The translations under genes and the position numbers were made by a program. A stretch of 64,000 nt of DNA, taken from assembly GCA_029945375.1 (NCBI GenBank), contig CM057068.1, positions 1,164,233 through 1,228,232 of the forward strand, read 5' to 3'. The notes below the pieces were generated by a model, which saw only the letters and a program-made list of their open reading frames with translations, did no database searches and was not told the DNA's origin. This document shows positions 1-12,052 of the stretch, one piece after another; the first letter of the stretch is position 1; each line of letters starts with the position of its first letter. This stretch comes from Agaricus subrufescens (lineage: Eukaryota; Basidiomycota; Agaricomycetes; Agaricales; Agaricaceae).

Positions 1-2187
1 AAACCTCTCGATCTCAGAATCGAGGGTTAGGAAATAATCATACACCAGGACAGCTGTTTGTGGTGACGCCGATAAAATTAGATATTTTGTGAGCAACCCA
101 TTGAGTTATGGATTGAAACAATTACCCAGGGATGCCACATTCATCATTTGTTCCACAGGTCTAATTATATCGCATCGTTAGCCAGGGTATCGATCTGGGA
201 AGCGAGCGACGAGGCAAAATGGATACGGGGCGAGGCGATACTCTTAAGAGTGTGTGCATAACAAAACAATACCCTCCCAACGTGCTCCAGAGAGGCGAAA
301 AGCGAGTATATGCACTTACATTGACCCGATATTCGCGTTCATTAGTTCTGTAATGTTGCTCATGATGCCCTGGAAAAATGCTTGTTAAGATCAGGTGGAT
401 TCTGAGCCACTATAGGGCTTAGAGTGTAACAAAAGTCAAGAGTTAGGATCTAAGGGAATTGAAGAGGAGAGAACGAACAGTAAATGATTTTTGGATTATA
501 TATGTTTCGTCAGGACGAGGATCAAGCTCGCCATAGATAGTATCTCGATCTTTCTCGTTACATCAGGCAAAGAACAACAATGGCTGAGTAGTACGCCTGT
601 GAGACCACGATGTACCATCAATACCATCAATCAGGAAACTTTGTAGCCCAAGAATGTAACTCTCACTCTCACACGCAATAGCTGTGTTACGAAGCACAGG
701 AAATTGGCCGTGATATGTTCTTCCATGGGAGTGGTCAAACGTCGGAAAATACGCCTTCGGAGAGTAATGAGTAAATAGAATAGTTCAACAAAGAAACAGC
801 ACAAAAATCATAAAACCACGCTTTGAAACTTGATAGACTACACCGACAGCGGTCGGCAAATCAATTATTGGAGAAAACCACGTGGACTTTCAGCACCCTA
901 GGCAAAAATTTGAGGAGATCGGAAGAAGTACACACAGCAATAAACGGCATCCGAGGCGGGCGCCCTTGCCAAACAACAAGTCCGGCAGTTGGGATACTTG
1001 TATCATATAGATACGAGACCCGCCACTGCTCGAGAATACACGTTTCATGACAAGCACCTTGACAATTGTGATTATGCTGCAAAGACACGCGATGGCGCGA
1101 AATTGGCATCAATCGAGTTGCACATTAGAAAAAGCTGAAGAGTAAGGGCACCGCGATCCAAACTCGCGTGTCAGTGACACTCATCCAAGCCTTACAGGGT
1201 CTTACTCACTTGAAGAAGCCACTACAGAGCATGTGAAATCCATCGTTCTTGGATGTTTCCAACTTGAGGTTGAAGGAGACGGCATATTGTTGACAGGGAG
1301 GCAAGATGCTTTCACAAGAATTTGAGCTGGCCCAGTATAAACAGCGGCCTTTCCAAGGCACCCGCTGCAAAAACTCGAAAAGGTTGCGGCCGTCGCCCAT
1401 ATCGCCCGTATTGCCCTTTGGAAGCGCCGACCAGAATACATCTCGAGAGAAGTTGACCCTGTGAGTTATTGATCGTCTATTGATAGACCTCAGTCGGGGC
1501 CATGTGGCAATCGAATAGGCTGTGGCCATCACCGGCGTTAGTTATGCCGTAGAAATGAATCAATGATGTCTATACTGTCAATCAGTAGTAAGCTCGCGCC
1601 TTTTGCTGAGCTTTACCCCCGCTACGTGGTATCCGTGTGATGAGCTATGAGCACGAGGCTTACCACAAATGTACTAGTCGGTAGCACAATATCATAGGAT
1701 GTCATTTCCCCTGCCTTCTACGGGCTAATGCTTTTTGATGCGATGATAGCCTGGTTGAAAAAACGTGGGAAGGTTAATAATAGCAGAAAGTGATTGTGTC
1801 CTTTGTGACGTTCGATACGCTCAATGAACGCCGCGTTATGTTGTAGCGTGTTTCTATGAGGCCGGTTGTTTCGGGGATGTTTTCAAAGAACACTAATAGT
1901 AGCTGTACGAGTTGAATAGTATGATGCTCAAAACATTGTGTACAACAATACAGATCGATCCTGACCCTGATACCACAGTGGGTTGCACAAAAGTTCCGGA
2001 GGTATAGTGTATAGTTAGAGCCGCGCTGGTAAGCTTGAGTACATATAGCAAAGAGATCATAAATCAAAACGTAATCGGCTAACACCTCCAATAAAAAGAG
2101 TGGACGGAACGCAAGGCATTCCACGAGAAAGTAAAAGTACGCTGGGAAAGTCCGGATGCAGAGTATATATGGAAACCAATAGTCCGC
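1..2187. other. Gene-poor left end, no supported gene
   Basis: No recognisable gene was found. A minus-strand open frame at 1206-1532 (about 108 codons) ends at a good donor-like GTGAGT and could be an exon, but its translation is not recognised and no continuation was traced. A short minus-strand block near 330-372 is bounded by CAG and GTAAGT, also exon-like and also unassigned. A segment around 1640-1720 resembles one near 46060-46140 (see findings). Confidence 0.4.
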
Positions 2188-2944
2188 TCACATAAGATAC
2201 GCTAAAGCACCGGCGGCGGCGACACTGAGACCAAATCCGAAAGACTTGAGGGATACAGCGCCATTGTTGGGCTTGTCAGTGGGCGAGCCACTGGGAGCGG
2301 TGCTGCCTGCGGTACCCGAAGGGCTGGCTGCGGCTGCTGATGTGGTAGAAGGGTAAGTAGAACCGAGGGGTTTGATCTCGAACGGGTCGGATTGAGCGAA
2401 AATCTTTCAAGGATTTCAGAAACATGAGCAGGGGAAGAGGGGAAGAACGTACATCTGAGCTGTTGACCGGGTTGGCCAACTTGATTATGTAGCCAGTGCC
2501 GGGTGCTTGGTTGACCTGTTCCTGGGTGATTTCCTTGGAGCAGTCGGCGTTGGCCTGTTGCGGGATGATGGCAAGGTCTCCAGGAAAGACATTTTGGTCC
2601 TGTGAAATGAGTGAGTGTGGCTTGTCATTTGTTGACGCGAAGCAGCCATACAGTGTTCGCAATACTGGACGAGAGAGCGTGAGAACGGTGGTACGAAACG
2701 AGGAGGGAAGCGAGACACGTACAACACGCCGAATGTCGGGTGTGCTGTGTTGGCTTTGCAGTCCCAGGCAAGGACATTTTGGGATTTGGCGACTGGGCCA
2801 GTGTCAGTGAGAGCTGGCGCGAGGAGAAAAAGGGGAGAGCTCACCCCACCAAACGTTGGCGGCAGGGACGGTGATCTTGAAGCTCTGGGCAGCAGCGAGG
2901 CCGGCGGCGGAGAGGGCGAGAGCGAGGGCAGACAGGGCGACCAT
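2188..2944 (-). CDS. Secreted Ser/Thr-rich GPI-anchored cell-wall protein (Kre9/KNH-like N-terminal domain)
   Basis: This is a likely cell-surface structural or wall-assembly protein. Five exons (2944-2845, 2792-2723, 2664-2652, 2599-2453, 2403-2188) join in frame to 181 residues; one exon is only 13 nt. Residues 1-20 form a signal peptide (hydrophobic Ala/Leu run ending AAAQ). The domain that follows carries family hallmarks: VPAANVWW, then VLAWDC, IANTDQNV, a Cys in ADCSK, ITQEQVNQAPGTGY and an LANPVNSSD strand before DPFEIKP. A short Ser/Thr/Ala/Pro linker precedes a hydrophobic C-terminal tail of about 20 residues, as expected for a GPI-attachment signal with the cleavage site near NNGA. 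The match to the Ser-Thr-rich GPI-anchored membrane family of basidiomycetes is strong; the exact biochemical role is not known. It is divergent from the RNA-binding gene to the right. Confidence 0.88.
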
Positions 2945-4336
2945 GGCAGAGGCAGCTGGCAGAAGGAGCGTGGGCAGAACGGGGGCTAGAAATGGCAGAA
3001 AGAAAGAAAAATGGCCGTTGCTTTTCCAGTTTCCCACCCTCCTAATCTCCGGGAAGCGAATGTTCTCACATTTGTTTTGGTCTCTGCGTCCGCGATGGCA
3101 TGTGCGCTGCTTAGCACCAGGTTCTGCGAGACCCGGGCAAGTGTCATGTCGCGTCGTTCGGTGTTGCTACGCCGATGCTGAGGCTGCACCCCGAGCATCC
3201 GGTGCGCCTCTGCGCCTGGGCCGACCGATCCGCTGGCGCGGCCGAACAAGGAGGGAGGCTCGCCCAGGATAACGAGCCACCCGGTCCTCTGGATGACGAT
3301 CAGCTTCTTTGTGCTCGGCCAGGCTTCTCATCGTTCAATATCTGATCGACTTTTTACTCCTCGGATCGGAGATCAATTGTCGTGTTCTCTGTTTTCTATG
3401 TCTTTTGCCGCTTCTTCTCTGCGTGCGGCCCCTGCCTCTGGCTGCATCCAACCGCCTCTGCTGCCCACCGCCTCCTCCCTGCCCGATGCTGCGGGCGACG
3501 CACAGACACAGGGGTGCAACCGCAATTTGACGCGGTATCGACACTTCGCTGTCGTGACCTGTCCTGTCGCTGCGTCTTGTTTCTTCTCCAGAGCTCCAAC
3601 TTGGTTGAGCATCTGTACAAACAACCTACAACAGCTCCCTCCCAACTTGCGACGATCCGTGCTGCCCCTCTTTCTTCCCTACCACCAACATCTCCAGCTT
3701 CCCTCCCCCGCTCTTCTAGTCTTCCCAAAGCTAGCATCTACCCTTCTACCCGCACGTTCTCGTCCCGTCTTCTCTTCGAGCTCGTTTCCTACCCAGGCGG
3801 GGTGGCTCCGAGCGCATATAGTCACTCAAAATTCCGTGCGCGACGTTTTCAGAAGCCATCTCTCGGTTTCCGAAGTCCAGCCTCGTTTTCGTCGCTTCTC
3901 CGCCACACGCATTTAATCTCTTGAATCCCTCTCCCACTCGCCTAGAATTTCTTTGGCTTCTCATCAGCGCATCTCGCATTTTATTCTTAAAGGGTCTTCG
4001 AAACCTAGAAGCAGCTTTTACTACGCATATAACCACACTCTGCGCTTCTTCTCCTTCGTCAGTCGTATCATCACTTTAGCATCATTTTTGGCAGGCTTTC
4101 TCAGTTATCGTTATCGTTATTCTATCTGTCTCCCTCTTCGCAACATCCACCTTGCATTCCTCTCACTCCAGGCGCTACCATTAATAATTGGAGTGTGTCT
4201 CATAAAGCCTTTAATTTTGTTCTCTCTTTTTGCATTTATCCAAGCCCGACTCGTGCATTTGCATCGCTACGTTTCATTGTATCGCAAAACTTTTTTTTAT
4301 AATTTCCAAAAGCGTTTTTTTACCCACCGTTAAATA
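2945..4336. promoter_or_regulatory. Divergent promoter region with pyrimidine-rich leader
   Basis: This 1.4-kb gap separates two divergent genes. The half next to the RNA-binding gene (about 3290-4330) is strongly C/T-rich on the plus strand, typical of basidiomycete promoters and 5' untranslated leaders. Several open frames of 70-207 codons here are products of that composition and have no recognisable protein features. Confidence 0.5.
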
Positions 4337-7300
4337 ATGTCCGATCCTTCGTTCTCTCCCCGATCTTTTTCGACCGGCATCAATGCCTGCGAGACAGGTG
4401 AGAGTTTTTTTGTGTTTGCCCGGTACCCTGCTAATGTCGAGCAGATCCAGCTAGCTTTATTGGTCTTTCGCATCCGAAAGATCAAACTATCTCAGCTCAG
4501 GGAGCCGATCCTGTCTCTTCAGCTATCGCATCGGCCCCCCAGACTCTCGTTCAATCACACAAACCTCCCTCGACTCGATCCCGAGGAAAAAGTATCTCAA
4601 TTTCTACCTCCGCTTTGAAATCAGACAGTCCTCCCAATATCCCTAGAGACTACGAGACCGTCTCCGTGATATCCAACGCCCCCGCGGAACGCCCCGATAT
4701 CAACCGCACCGAAAGTATTACCCCGGTACCCTTATATCATCCGCATACTCTCCCCCGTTCTCCTATCTCCCCTCACCGTGCCAGGCCCAGGCGAGGTGTC
4801 TCTGGTGATTTTTCTTCCGGACCTTCTGAGCCGTTTCCCAATGGTTCTCTTATGACGGCTGACGGGGCCAGTAGCCATTGCCCTTGCAGTGCACGTGCTC
4901 ACGCCGATCGAGGTGTACATTTCCACTCTTCGCCAGGGGATGCCGATGAAGTAGGACCGGAGGATTACTCGTCTGATCTCACCAGTTCCAAGGCTGGATC
5001 TGATGCTGGCAATGTCGATACGGAAAGCGCTGCTGGTAGCCTGCGGACCGAGGCAGGGAGTTCCGTTCCGCCTGATACGAGTTCTGAAGGCTCTAACTCC
5101 GATGTCGAGATATATCTAGACGGTCATGGCCTAGATGACTCTGCTATGCGTCTAAGTTGTGCCGGAAATAGTTCCTTTGTCGGTAAGTTGGCCTCTCCTT
5201 CATTCTCTTTTCCGCACTATTCGGTCTTACTGAAGCTCCGCAAGGTATCCCTCTTAAGCAAACTGGGGTAGATGTACCGGCTCCAGCCCTCGATATTCAT
5301 GCTAAAGGTGCTTTGCGCCTGTTATTCGTGACTACGTCTACGAACTAACATGCGACTTTCATTCGCAGAACCAAACGTTTTGGATCATCAACCAAAGTCC
5401 CAGTGCGACGATAACGAAGGATGGATCACCAATCAACGTACAACAGAACCCTCGTGTTCTCAAGGCTCACAACTCCCCAGCCCGAGTGGGCATCCACGAA
5501 TCGTCCCCCTAACCGTCCAGAATAGCGGCCTGGCTACGCTTCCAGTGCAAGGACCTCGCGCGACCCTAGGTATGGACGCGACGTTTAGTTCTTATACTTC
5601 CGATAATTTAATTACTCCTGTAGATGTTTCTCTGAAGCTCCCGGCTTCTCCCGGAGATGAGCATAATGGGAAGGATGGTGTTTCTCTACGGGGCACTAAT
5701 TCCAAGCTGCAAACGACAGGGGGTCAAATCGTCAGGCCCTCGCGCCTAACAAGTGACCTCAAGCCTACAAGTGCTGATTTCAAGCCTCGAATGGGTATCG
5801 AATTAAAGCCACCGGTTGCCGACTTTAAACCTTCCTGCATCGACTTTAACTCTCAACTCCCGCTCAGCCACAACCGTCCTACGACCGATCGTGCTGCGAC
5901 GACCAACCGCAGTCTAGCAGTCTCAAATGAAAACATCCATTCGTTCCAGACGAACCGCGCTCTCGCCGATCACGAGTTTCAACTACCACTTCCTGGACGT
6001 TTAGATGATGCTCTATACCTCAACAAGCTGCCGTCTCAGGGTGGCGGCGTTAAGCAAATTTCCTCCCCCGTTGATGAGTGCCGAGTACTCGAAGACCAAT
6101 TTCTGGAACCCGAGGATGCACTACAGCCAGGGTCGCTTGATGACTCATACAAGACGCCGAATGTTTATATCAATGGACTTCCTCCGCATTTCCCGGAGGA
6201 CCAGCTGTACGCTCTTGCGGCGCCGTTTGGGGAAGTCAGGAGTGTCAGGACCTTTACCCGTCATGTAAGAGACAGCGAGAGCGGCTATGGTTTCGTTCTG
6301 TGAGTTTCATTTGCTCAATTGAGATTGCCATTTCTGATATACTTTCTCCCAGTTTTGCTAACATTGAAGGAGCCGAAAGATGCATCAACGCTCTTAGGAA
6401 GTACCGTAACCTGCATCCCACGTTTTCGAAGGTACAACACTGCTTGTCGATGTAAAAGTATTTGTAAGCTAATGCTAGCGCAGCAAATCCATAAAATTCC
6501 AGGAACTGTCTACGCTCAAAGTTTTTCGCAATGTGGATCTGAGACTATGAACTCCGTTGCCTCCTGGAATTCGAAGCGGGATGAAGGTGATTCGTTTAAG
6601 AGACGCATGGAGAGCCTACAGGACCCTATGAGTACGAATTTGTACATGGAGGGGTGAGTTGGGAAAAAGCTCCGGCTTACCAGCAGCTGAATTTTCTTCC
6701 AGGTTGCCGCTGAGCATTGATGAACCGGTATGTTGAAGCTTTTTGTCTGGTGGTCTGGTACCGATGCTATCTTTCTAGACTCTTGCCGCCCTCGTCTCCC
6801 CGCACCGTATCAGTAGTAGCCGCTTCTTTCAAACGAGGCTTAGCCATCCGCCCCGTATCATAGCATTCGTCAGGTAGGATAGGCTCGATTCTCTTGATTA
6901 CGATCTCACTGTGGAAACAGGTTGGAAACTCGAGCAGGAGCTGAAGAAATTATTGAGAGGTTGCATGGTCGTATGGTGAGGGGCTGGAATGACACCGGAA
7001 GCAGGATATCTGTCCGTTTCGCTGACACGACGGAACAACGCGAGCTCAGGGTAAGTACCAAATCAATTTGGTAGGATCTCTTGTGTCTGACATTGAAAGC
7101 AGAGGTCCGAACGCACAACCAAGGAAGGGGATACTTCAACGTCCAGACTCACGATTGCCCAAGCTGCCCTCTTGAACCTTCGAGGACAGGAAATCAGGCA
7201 AGCTGCGCAGTTAAGCACGCTTCCCGTGATAGGGGAGCGCCATCGCCTGGTTTCGCATGATTCTCCGTATAACGAGTACTCGAATACTATCCAGCTTCCT

Positions 7301-8506
7301 AATCCTCAGACATCGCGCTCCGTTTTTGAAGTTGACTATAATTTGGTACCCGGACGTAGTCACGCCGTTCAAGGTGTCCAGGCGCCGTCATCTGGCTTAA
7401 TCAATTCCCCTTATCCTCGTCCATATAGTGGTGGGGCATCTCGAACACCCGAGACCTCCGCGGCTATTCTCCTCGAAAACCTACGTGGTGCCAACAACTC
7501 TCTACGCGGTGGTCCTATCTACGACACCTATAATCAGCAATACAACAGCGCTCCCCATCAAAACCTTCAATATGTGCCCGACAACCATGTATCGCGTCCC
7601 TCTCCGGCTCATGCTAGATCTGGATACACTGCTACAGAAGAGTACATCATGCGCGCTCATGTCGAGTCCAGGCATCGTGGCATCCCGCTTGATTTAGCTG
7701 CTCATGCCAGGAACCGCAGGGAACACGAGCTAGAAGCTGCTTCCGTCAATATTGCTACTGGAGTTCGAGGGTATCGCGCTCATGCGGCAACCGTGAGTTT
7801 GGATCGAAAGTCTTCTACCCTTGCCGATATTGAACCTGTATCCTTGGCCAACGAGAATGAATTCCATGCCACTGCGACGAGGAAACATGATGAACACCCC
7901 CGCTTGGTTAGCGCCCTTGAGCAGGATCCGGACGTGACAGTCAGGGGGACGTCTAAGGACTACAACTCTATTGGCCACGCCCCACGACAGACGCCTCGTA
8001 TGGCCACTACTCCATCTCTTTCTTCTCAATCCCAGTTCACCTCGGCTACCCTTAATGAACAATACCATAATCAACACGTTCGCAGCACGACTTTCCCTTA
8101 TCGACCGACCGGCACACAGCACCCGCGCCATCAGCAGCATAGTAGTATGAGCGTACCCAACACAGGTCAACGTACGCCTCAGCATGCCTCGACAGCTGTT
8201 ATGGGTTCTACCCATGATAAGGGTGACTATCAGGACGCTTTTGAAAAGCAAAACCTCAGGCGCGACGCGGGGAACAAGCTTGTCAAACTTCAGCATGTCT
8301 CCAACTCCGCTCTGAACCAGTCGTATGATTTGGATAACCAGTCGTCGCCATCGTTGATTTCTCCTACCCTGACCTATTCGTCTCAAACTCCTGCTACACT
8401 CAGTCCTGCGACGCCTTTCTTTGGTTCATTCAATTCACAGAATGATGGTTTCGATCGTAGCGGCAGCTTGGTTGAGGGGAAGAAGCTCAGGGCAGCCGGA
8501 CATTAA
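4337..8506 (+). CDS. Tandem-RRM RNA-binding protein (RBMS/MSSP-like arrangement)
   Basis: A likely cytoplasmic or nuclear mRNA-binding regulator. Ten exons join in frame (4337-4397, 4445-5182, 5245-5307, 5369-6299, 6353-6431, 6484-6653, 6703-6727, 6779-6873, 6921-7050, 7103-8506) to 1231 residues. RRM1 lies at about 549-630, with RNP2-like VYINGL and RNP1-like GYGFVLF split by an intron. RRM2 lies at about 674-765, starting NLYMEGLPLS and ending in VRFADTTEQREL, which resembles the end of the second RRM in RBMS/MSSP proteins. The first 545 and last 460 residues are low-complexity, rich in Ser, Pro, Asn, Gln and Thr, and probably disordered. One repeat-like stretch reads LKPTSADFKPRMG and ELKPPVADFKP. 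The first intron leaves only 20 codons upstream. A Whi3/Scw1-type or ELAV-like role is possible; targets cannot be inferred. Confidence 0.85.
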
Positions 8507-8876
8507 GCTGAGGCCGTGAGTTTTCCTAAAGCAGCCTGATGGACAGACTACGATTCCGTTCGTTTGTGTGTACTTGAGAAGAAGCCTAATTCACAATAGT
8601 TTTGTTCTAATTATGTTGTTGTAGTTTTGAATGAATTGCATGAAATTTGCAGTCGATAGTTAGGGGCTTGTCGGTGGATGCCACCCGATGCTCATTGCAT
8701 TGCTCATGTGAACCAATTCCGATCACTGGTTGATCAAATTGAATTTGGGCCGATTAAGCGGCTCTCGGCTACCTATCAAACTGGCGCCTGCGACTGTGTC
8801 TGTCCTTCCAGAATTCTCATGACCATGATGAATATGTAAGGCAGGGCTGTCGTTGTTGTTTCTCCCTTTCCCCGTC
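8507..8876. other. 3' region of RRM gene and amidase promoter
   Basis: No gene seen. AT-rich sequence after the RRM gene stop, then a pyrimidine-rich block just before the amidase start. Confidence 0.4.
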
Positions 8877-10955
8877 ATGTTCTCCTACCTTGCCCATAGG
8901 AAGGCCTGGTAAGTCTCGTCTCTAAAGTACACGTACTCCCTCAGTTCATGCCCTGGCTAGTCGCGCGAAGCAAGATGAACGGCAGGCAGTCATTAACGAC
9001 TTGGGATGCCCAGACATGGCAAAGCCTGTCTCTCAGCACGACTTGAACATCCTTAATAAACCTGTCTCTGAGATTGTTAAGGAGGTTCAGGCGAATCAGC
9101 TAGCTCCTGCTGATGTCTTGTCCACGTACATGCGGAAGGCGATTCGAGCGCAAGTTGAGACGAACTGTTTGACGGAGATACTCGTTGATGCTGCAAAGAT
9201 GTATGTCAAGGAGTGTAATAAGGAGGGACCGCTTGCTGGGATGCCTGTTAGTCTTAAAGACGTGAGTATGACGTGGTTCTCCTTCCTCTGGGGCTGTGAT
9301 AACTCACATCTCTTAGACGGTTGGCGTGCAAGGATATGATAGCTGTATTGGATATTCTGCGTGGACAGGAAAGCCTATGAAAAAGAATAGCGCGATTATT
9401 CGACTTCTTCTTGATGCTGGTGCCGTTCCGTTTGTCAAAACCAATATACCAGTAACCTTGCTCTCATTCGAGTCTTTCAACGACGTGTGGGGTCGTACGA
9501 CTAATCCACATAAGAAGACACATTCACCGGGTGGGTCTACTGGGGGTGAGGCCGCTTTGTTGGCTTATGGTGGTTCGAGGATTGGGATTGGTACGGATGT
9601 TGCTGGGTCTGTTAGAGTGCCTGCGCATTATTCTGGGATTTATAGTATTAAGGCTTCGACGGGGAGGTTTCCTAGAACTGGTAGTGCGACGAGTATGCCG
9701 GGACAGGAAGGTGTGCCAGCGGTTTATTCGCCTATGGCTAGGACGTTGGAAGATTTGGAGTATTTTTGGAAGGCGATTGTGAGTATGAAACCTTGGAAGT
9801 ATGATCATTCGGTGAGGACTATCACTCTTCATCCGTTTTTGTTGGTTGCTAATCTTCTTTTGTGTTGGATGGATTTTTAGTGCATTCGTTTGCCTTGGGT
9901 ACCGTTTGATGTGCCGAGTGATCGACCTCTTAGGTGGGGTGTTATGAAGTATGATGGTAAGTGCGACTATATATGGTTCGAGGATATGATTGACTTTGCG
10001 TTTGTTACAGGTTTTGTCAGACTGTCGCCGGCGTGTGAACGGGCCTTGGATCAAGTTGTTGATGTCTTAAGAAAGAATGGACATGAGGTTATTGATATGT
10101 GAGAACGTGGTTTTCTGTTCCTCTGATATGTTTACAACTTATTCTGTCCCTAGATCCCCACCGAGCCCGTATGAGGGTATTCGGCTTGCTTCTCAACTCC
10201 TTTTGGCTGAAGGAGGTAACGCATCATTTGATTGTGGTCAAAGAGGTTATTGACGTTGATACACATTTTTTTATAGCACAAGTTTCGAGTGATCCAATTC
10301 GGTTCGGTGAATCTAATGATCCAGGTCTTGCTCAAGCTCTTCGAACAATGAATCTCCCCAACATCATACGTAAAATCTATGCATTCTACGTTAGATATAT
10401 CAGACGTGATGAAATCTATGCTGGATTGATTGATGGGTTCACTGCGAAATCTGCCAAAGAGACTTGGGCTTTGATAGCGCAACGAGAGGCGTACAAAGCA
10501 AGGTGGTTTGAGTTTTGGGATGAACAAAAGTTGGATTTTGTTTTGACGGCTCCTAATGCTTTGCCTGCGGTTCCTCATGGTGGAATGAAGAGGGGTTGGA
10601 AGGTTTGTGGGTATTCGTTCTTGTTCAATATTGTGAGTCATATTATTCTTCCCGACTTCCGCGTTGACTTGATCTTCTCACCATGGAATATTTTTAGTTG
10701 GATTACAGTGCTGGTGTTCTCCCTATCACTAAAGTTGATGCTACTCTTGACGTTTTATCACGGGATTTCAAGTCCACTAATGCCATCGAAACCGGAGCTT
10801 ATGCAATGTATAAGCCGAAAGATATGGAAGGATTACCTATTGGTATCCAAATTGTTGGAAGACGATTGGAGGAGGAGAAAGTAATGGAAGGGATGAAGAT
10901 CGTTCAAGATCTTATGCAGAAGGAGAATAAAGCTTATGACCTGATCCCGTTCTGA
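8877..10955 (+). CDS. Amidase-signature serine hydrolase (FAAH-like fungal amidase)
   Basis: The enzyme hydrolyses carboxylic amides; the substrate is not predictable. Eight exons (8877-8908, 8961-9261, 9317-9811, 9881-9956, 10011-10098, 10154-10215, 10277-10632, 10698-10955) join in frame to 555 residues, normal for the family. The Ser-cisSer-Lys triad is visible: Lys110 in VSLKD, Ser185 in SPGGSTGGE and Ser209 in DVAGSVRVPA. The spacing (75 and 24) equals that of mammalian FAAH (Lys142, Ser217, Ser241). Conserved C-terminal blocks include APNALPAVPHGG, LDYSAGVLPITKVD and PIGIQIVGRRLEEEKV. The N-terminus MFSYLAHRKACRAKQDERQ fits the usual fungal start when exon 1 is spliced to the TAG at 8960. 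The last G of the usual GGSSGGEGAL box is replaced by A, as is common in this fungal subgroup. Expected to be intracellular. Confidence 0.93.
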
Positions 10956-12052
10956 TATTATCAGTTGCAATGCTAGCTGTGTCGTCTTCGTTGTGCTCTT
11001 CTTCCTTACAGGGTTGTACTCACAGACTGTCTGTCAAAATAGCAGTGCTCTCGTGATTTCGGCAAAGGTAGTACAACATTTGATTAAGCGTGGAGAGATC
11101 GGCTATAGCCAGTAATGCCTCGAAGGGCAGTTTGTATCTTAGCATGCGGGTTCAAAGAATAAAGAACAATCACAGACTTACGACTGGGTAATTACCGGGC
11201 ATCCCAATTTGAAGTTGTCGTTTACTGACTCCATGATTTTCGCTTATAGAAATAAGGAGATGAGGCAGTGTTATATCAGCACGGTCTTTGTTTGTTACTG
11301 GTGGGGCCGAGGCTTTAAGCTTTATCGAAGATCATTCACCCATGGTAGTCTTCCTTCCAACAGAAGATATTTGGCATCTAATCAGAGCCTGGGCTCTAGA
11401 CAGCCGAATGGTAGAACGTTCTTCCACTCCCACACCCAGGCGGTGCACCGAATAGCTGTGCTGCCATCGCTACTCTCCAAGCAACCACAATGATGGACAG
11501 ATCCCGGCCTCAAATAGATCGGTCAATGGGGGTAGTTATGAATATCGAGTGCTGTATCATCGGACTGAGACGCCCTGATCGCGCATTACTAACTGGCGTA
11601 GCGCTTGCACTAGGTCTAACGTAGTAGTGACTAAAACCAGTTTGAGTTATTCTTTCTCACATGGACAGTTTCAGGCGTGATACACCCTGACCGCATCAGG
11701 AGTAAGGTTTGGCAAAGCTCATCGATACCGCGTAACTAGAGCCTGAAACTCTCACCAGAACCAGGAGACTCGGCTGGCCGGGGATATACACCAGCGCAAC
11801 ACTACAATATACCATCGCCGTATCACTCTTCCTTTCCTTTAGCACCATGATCATTCACTCCTATTTAAGGAACAACGCCATGCGCTGCGCAACTTCTGGT
11901 GTAACCAAGTTGGAGTCCCTGCAACATCACTGGGCGCCTGTGTTTCACCCAAATAAAAATTGAATTGTCTAAACCTCCCGGCATCATTTGGCTTCCCTTC
12001 GATCCCCCTCTTATCTAGTCGCTATCGAGCGAACACTGTAACCCAGGCTACA
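10956..12052. other. Intergenic, nothing recognised
   Basis: No gene supported. A 94-codon plus-strand frame at 11209-11493 has no recognisable features. Confidence 0.4.

Noticed and set aside
3293..3924. Plus-strand open frames of up to 207 codons
   Set aside because: They lie in a pyrimidine-rich promoter/leader, overlap each other in several frames and show no domain or conserved splice pattern.
7730..8386. A 218-codon minus-strand frame
   Set aside because: It lies inside the last exon of the RRM protein, which is in frame with nine upstream exons; it is a shadow.
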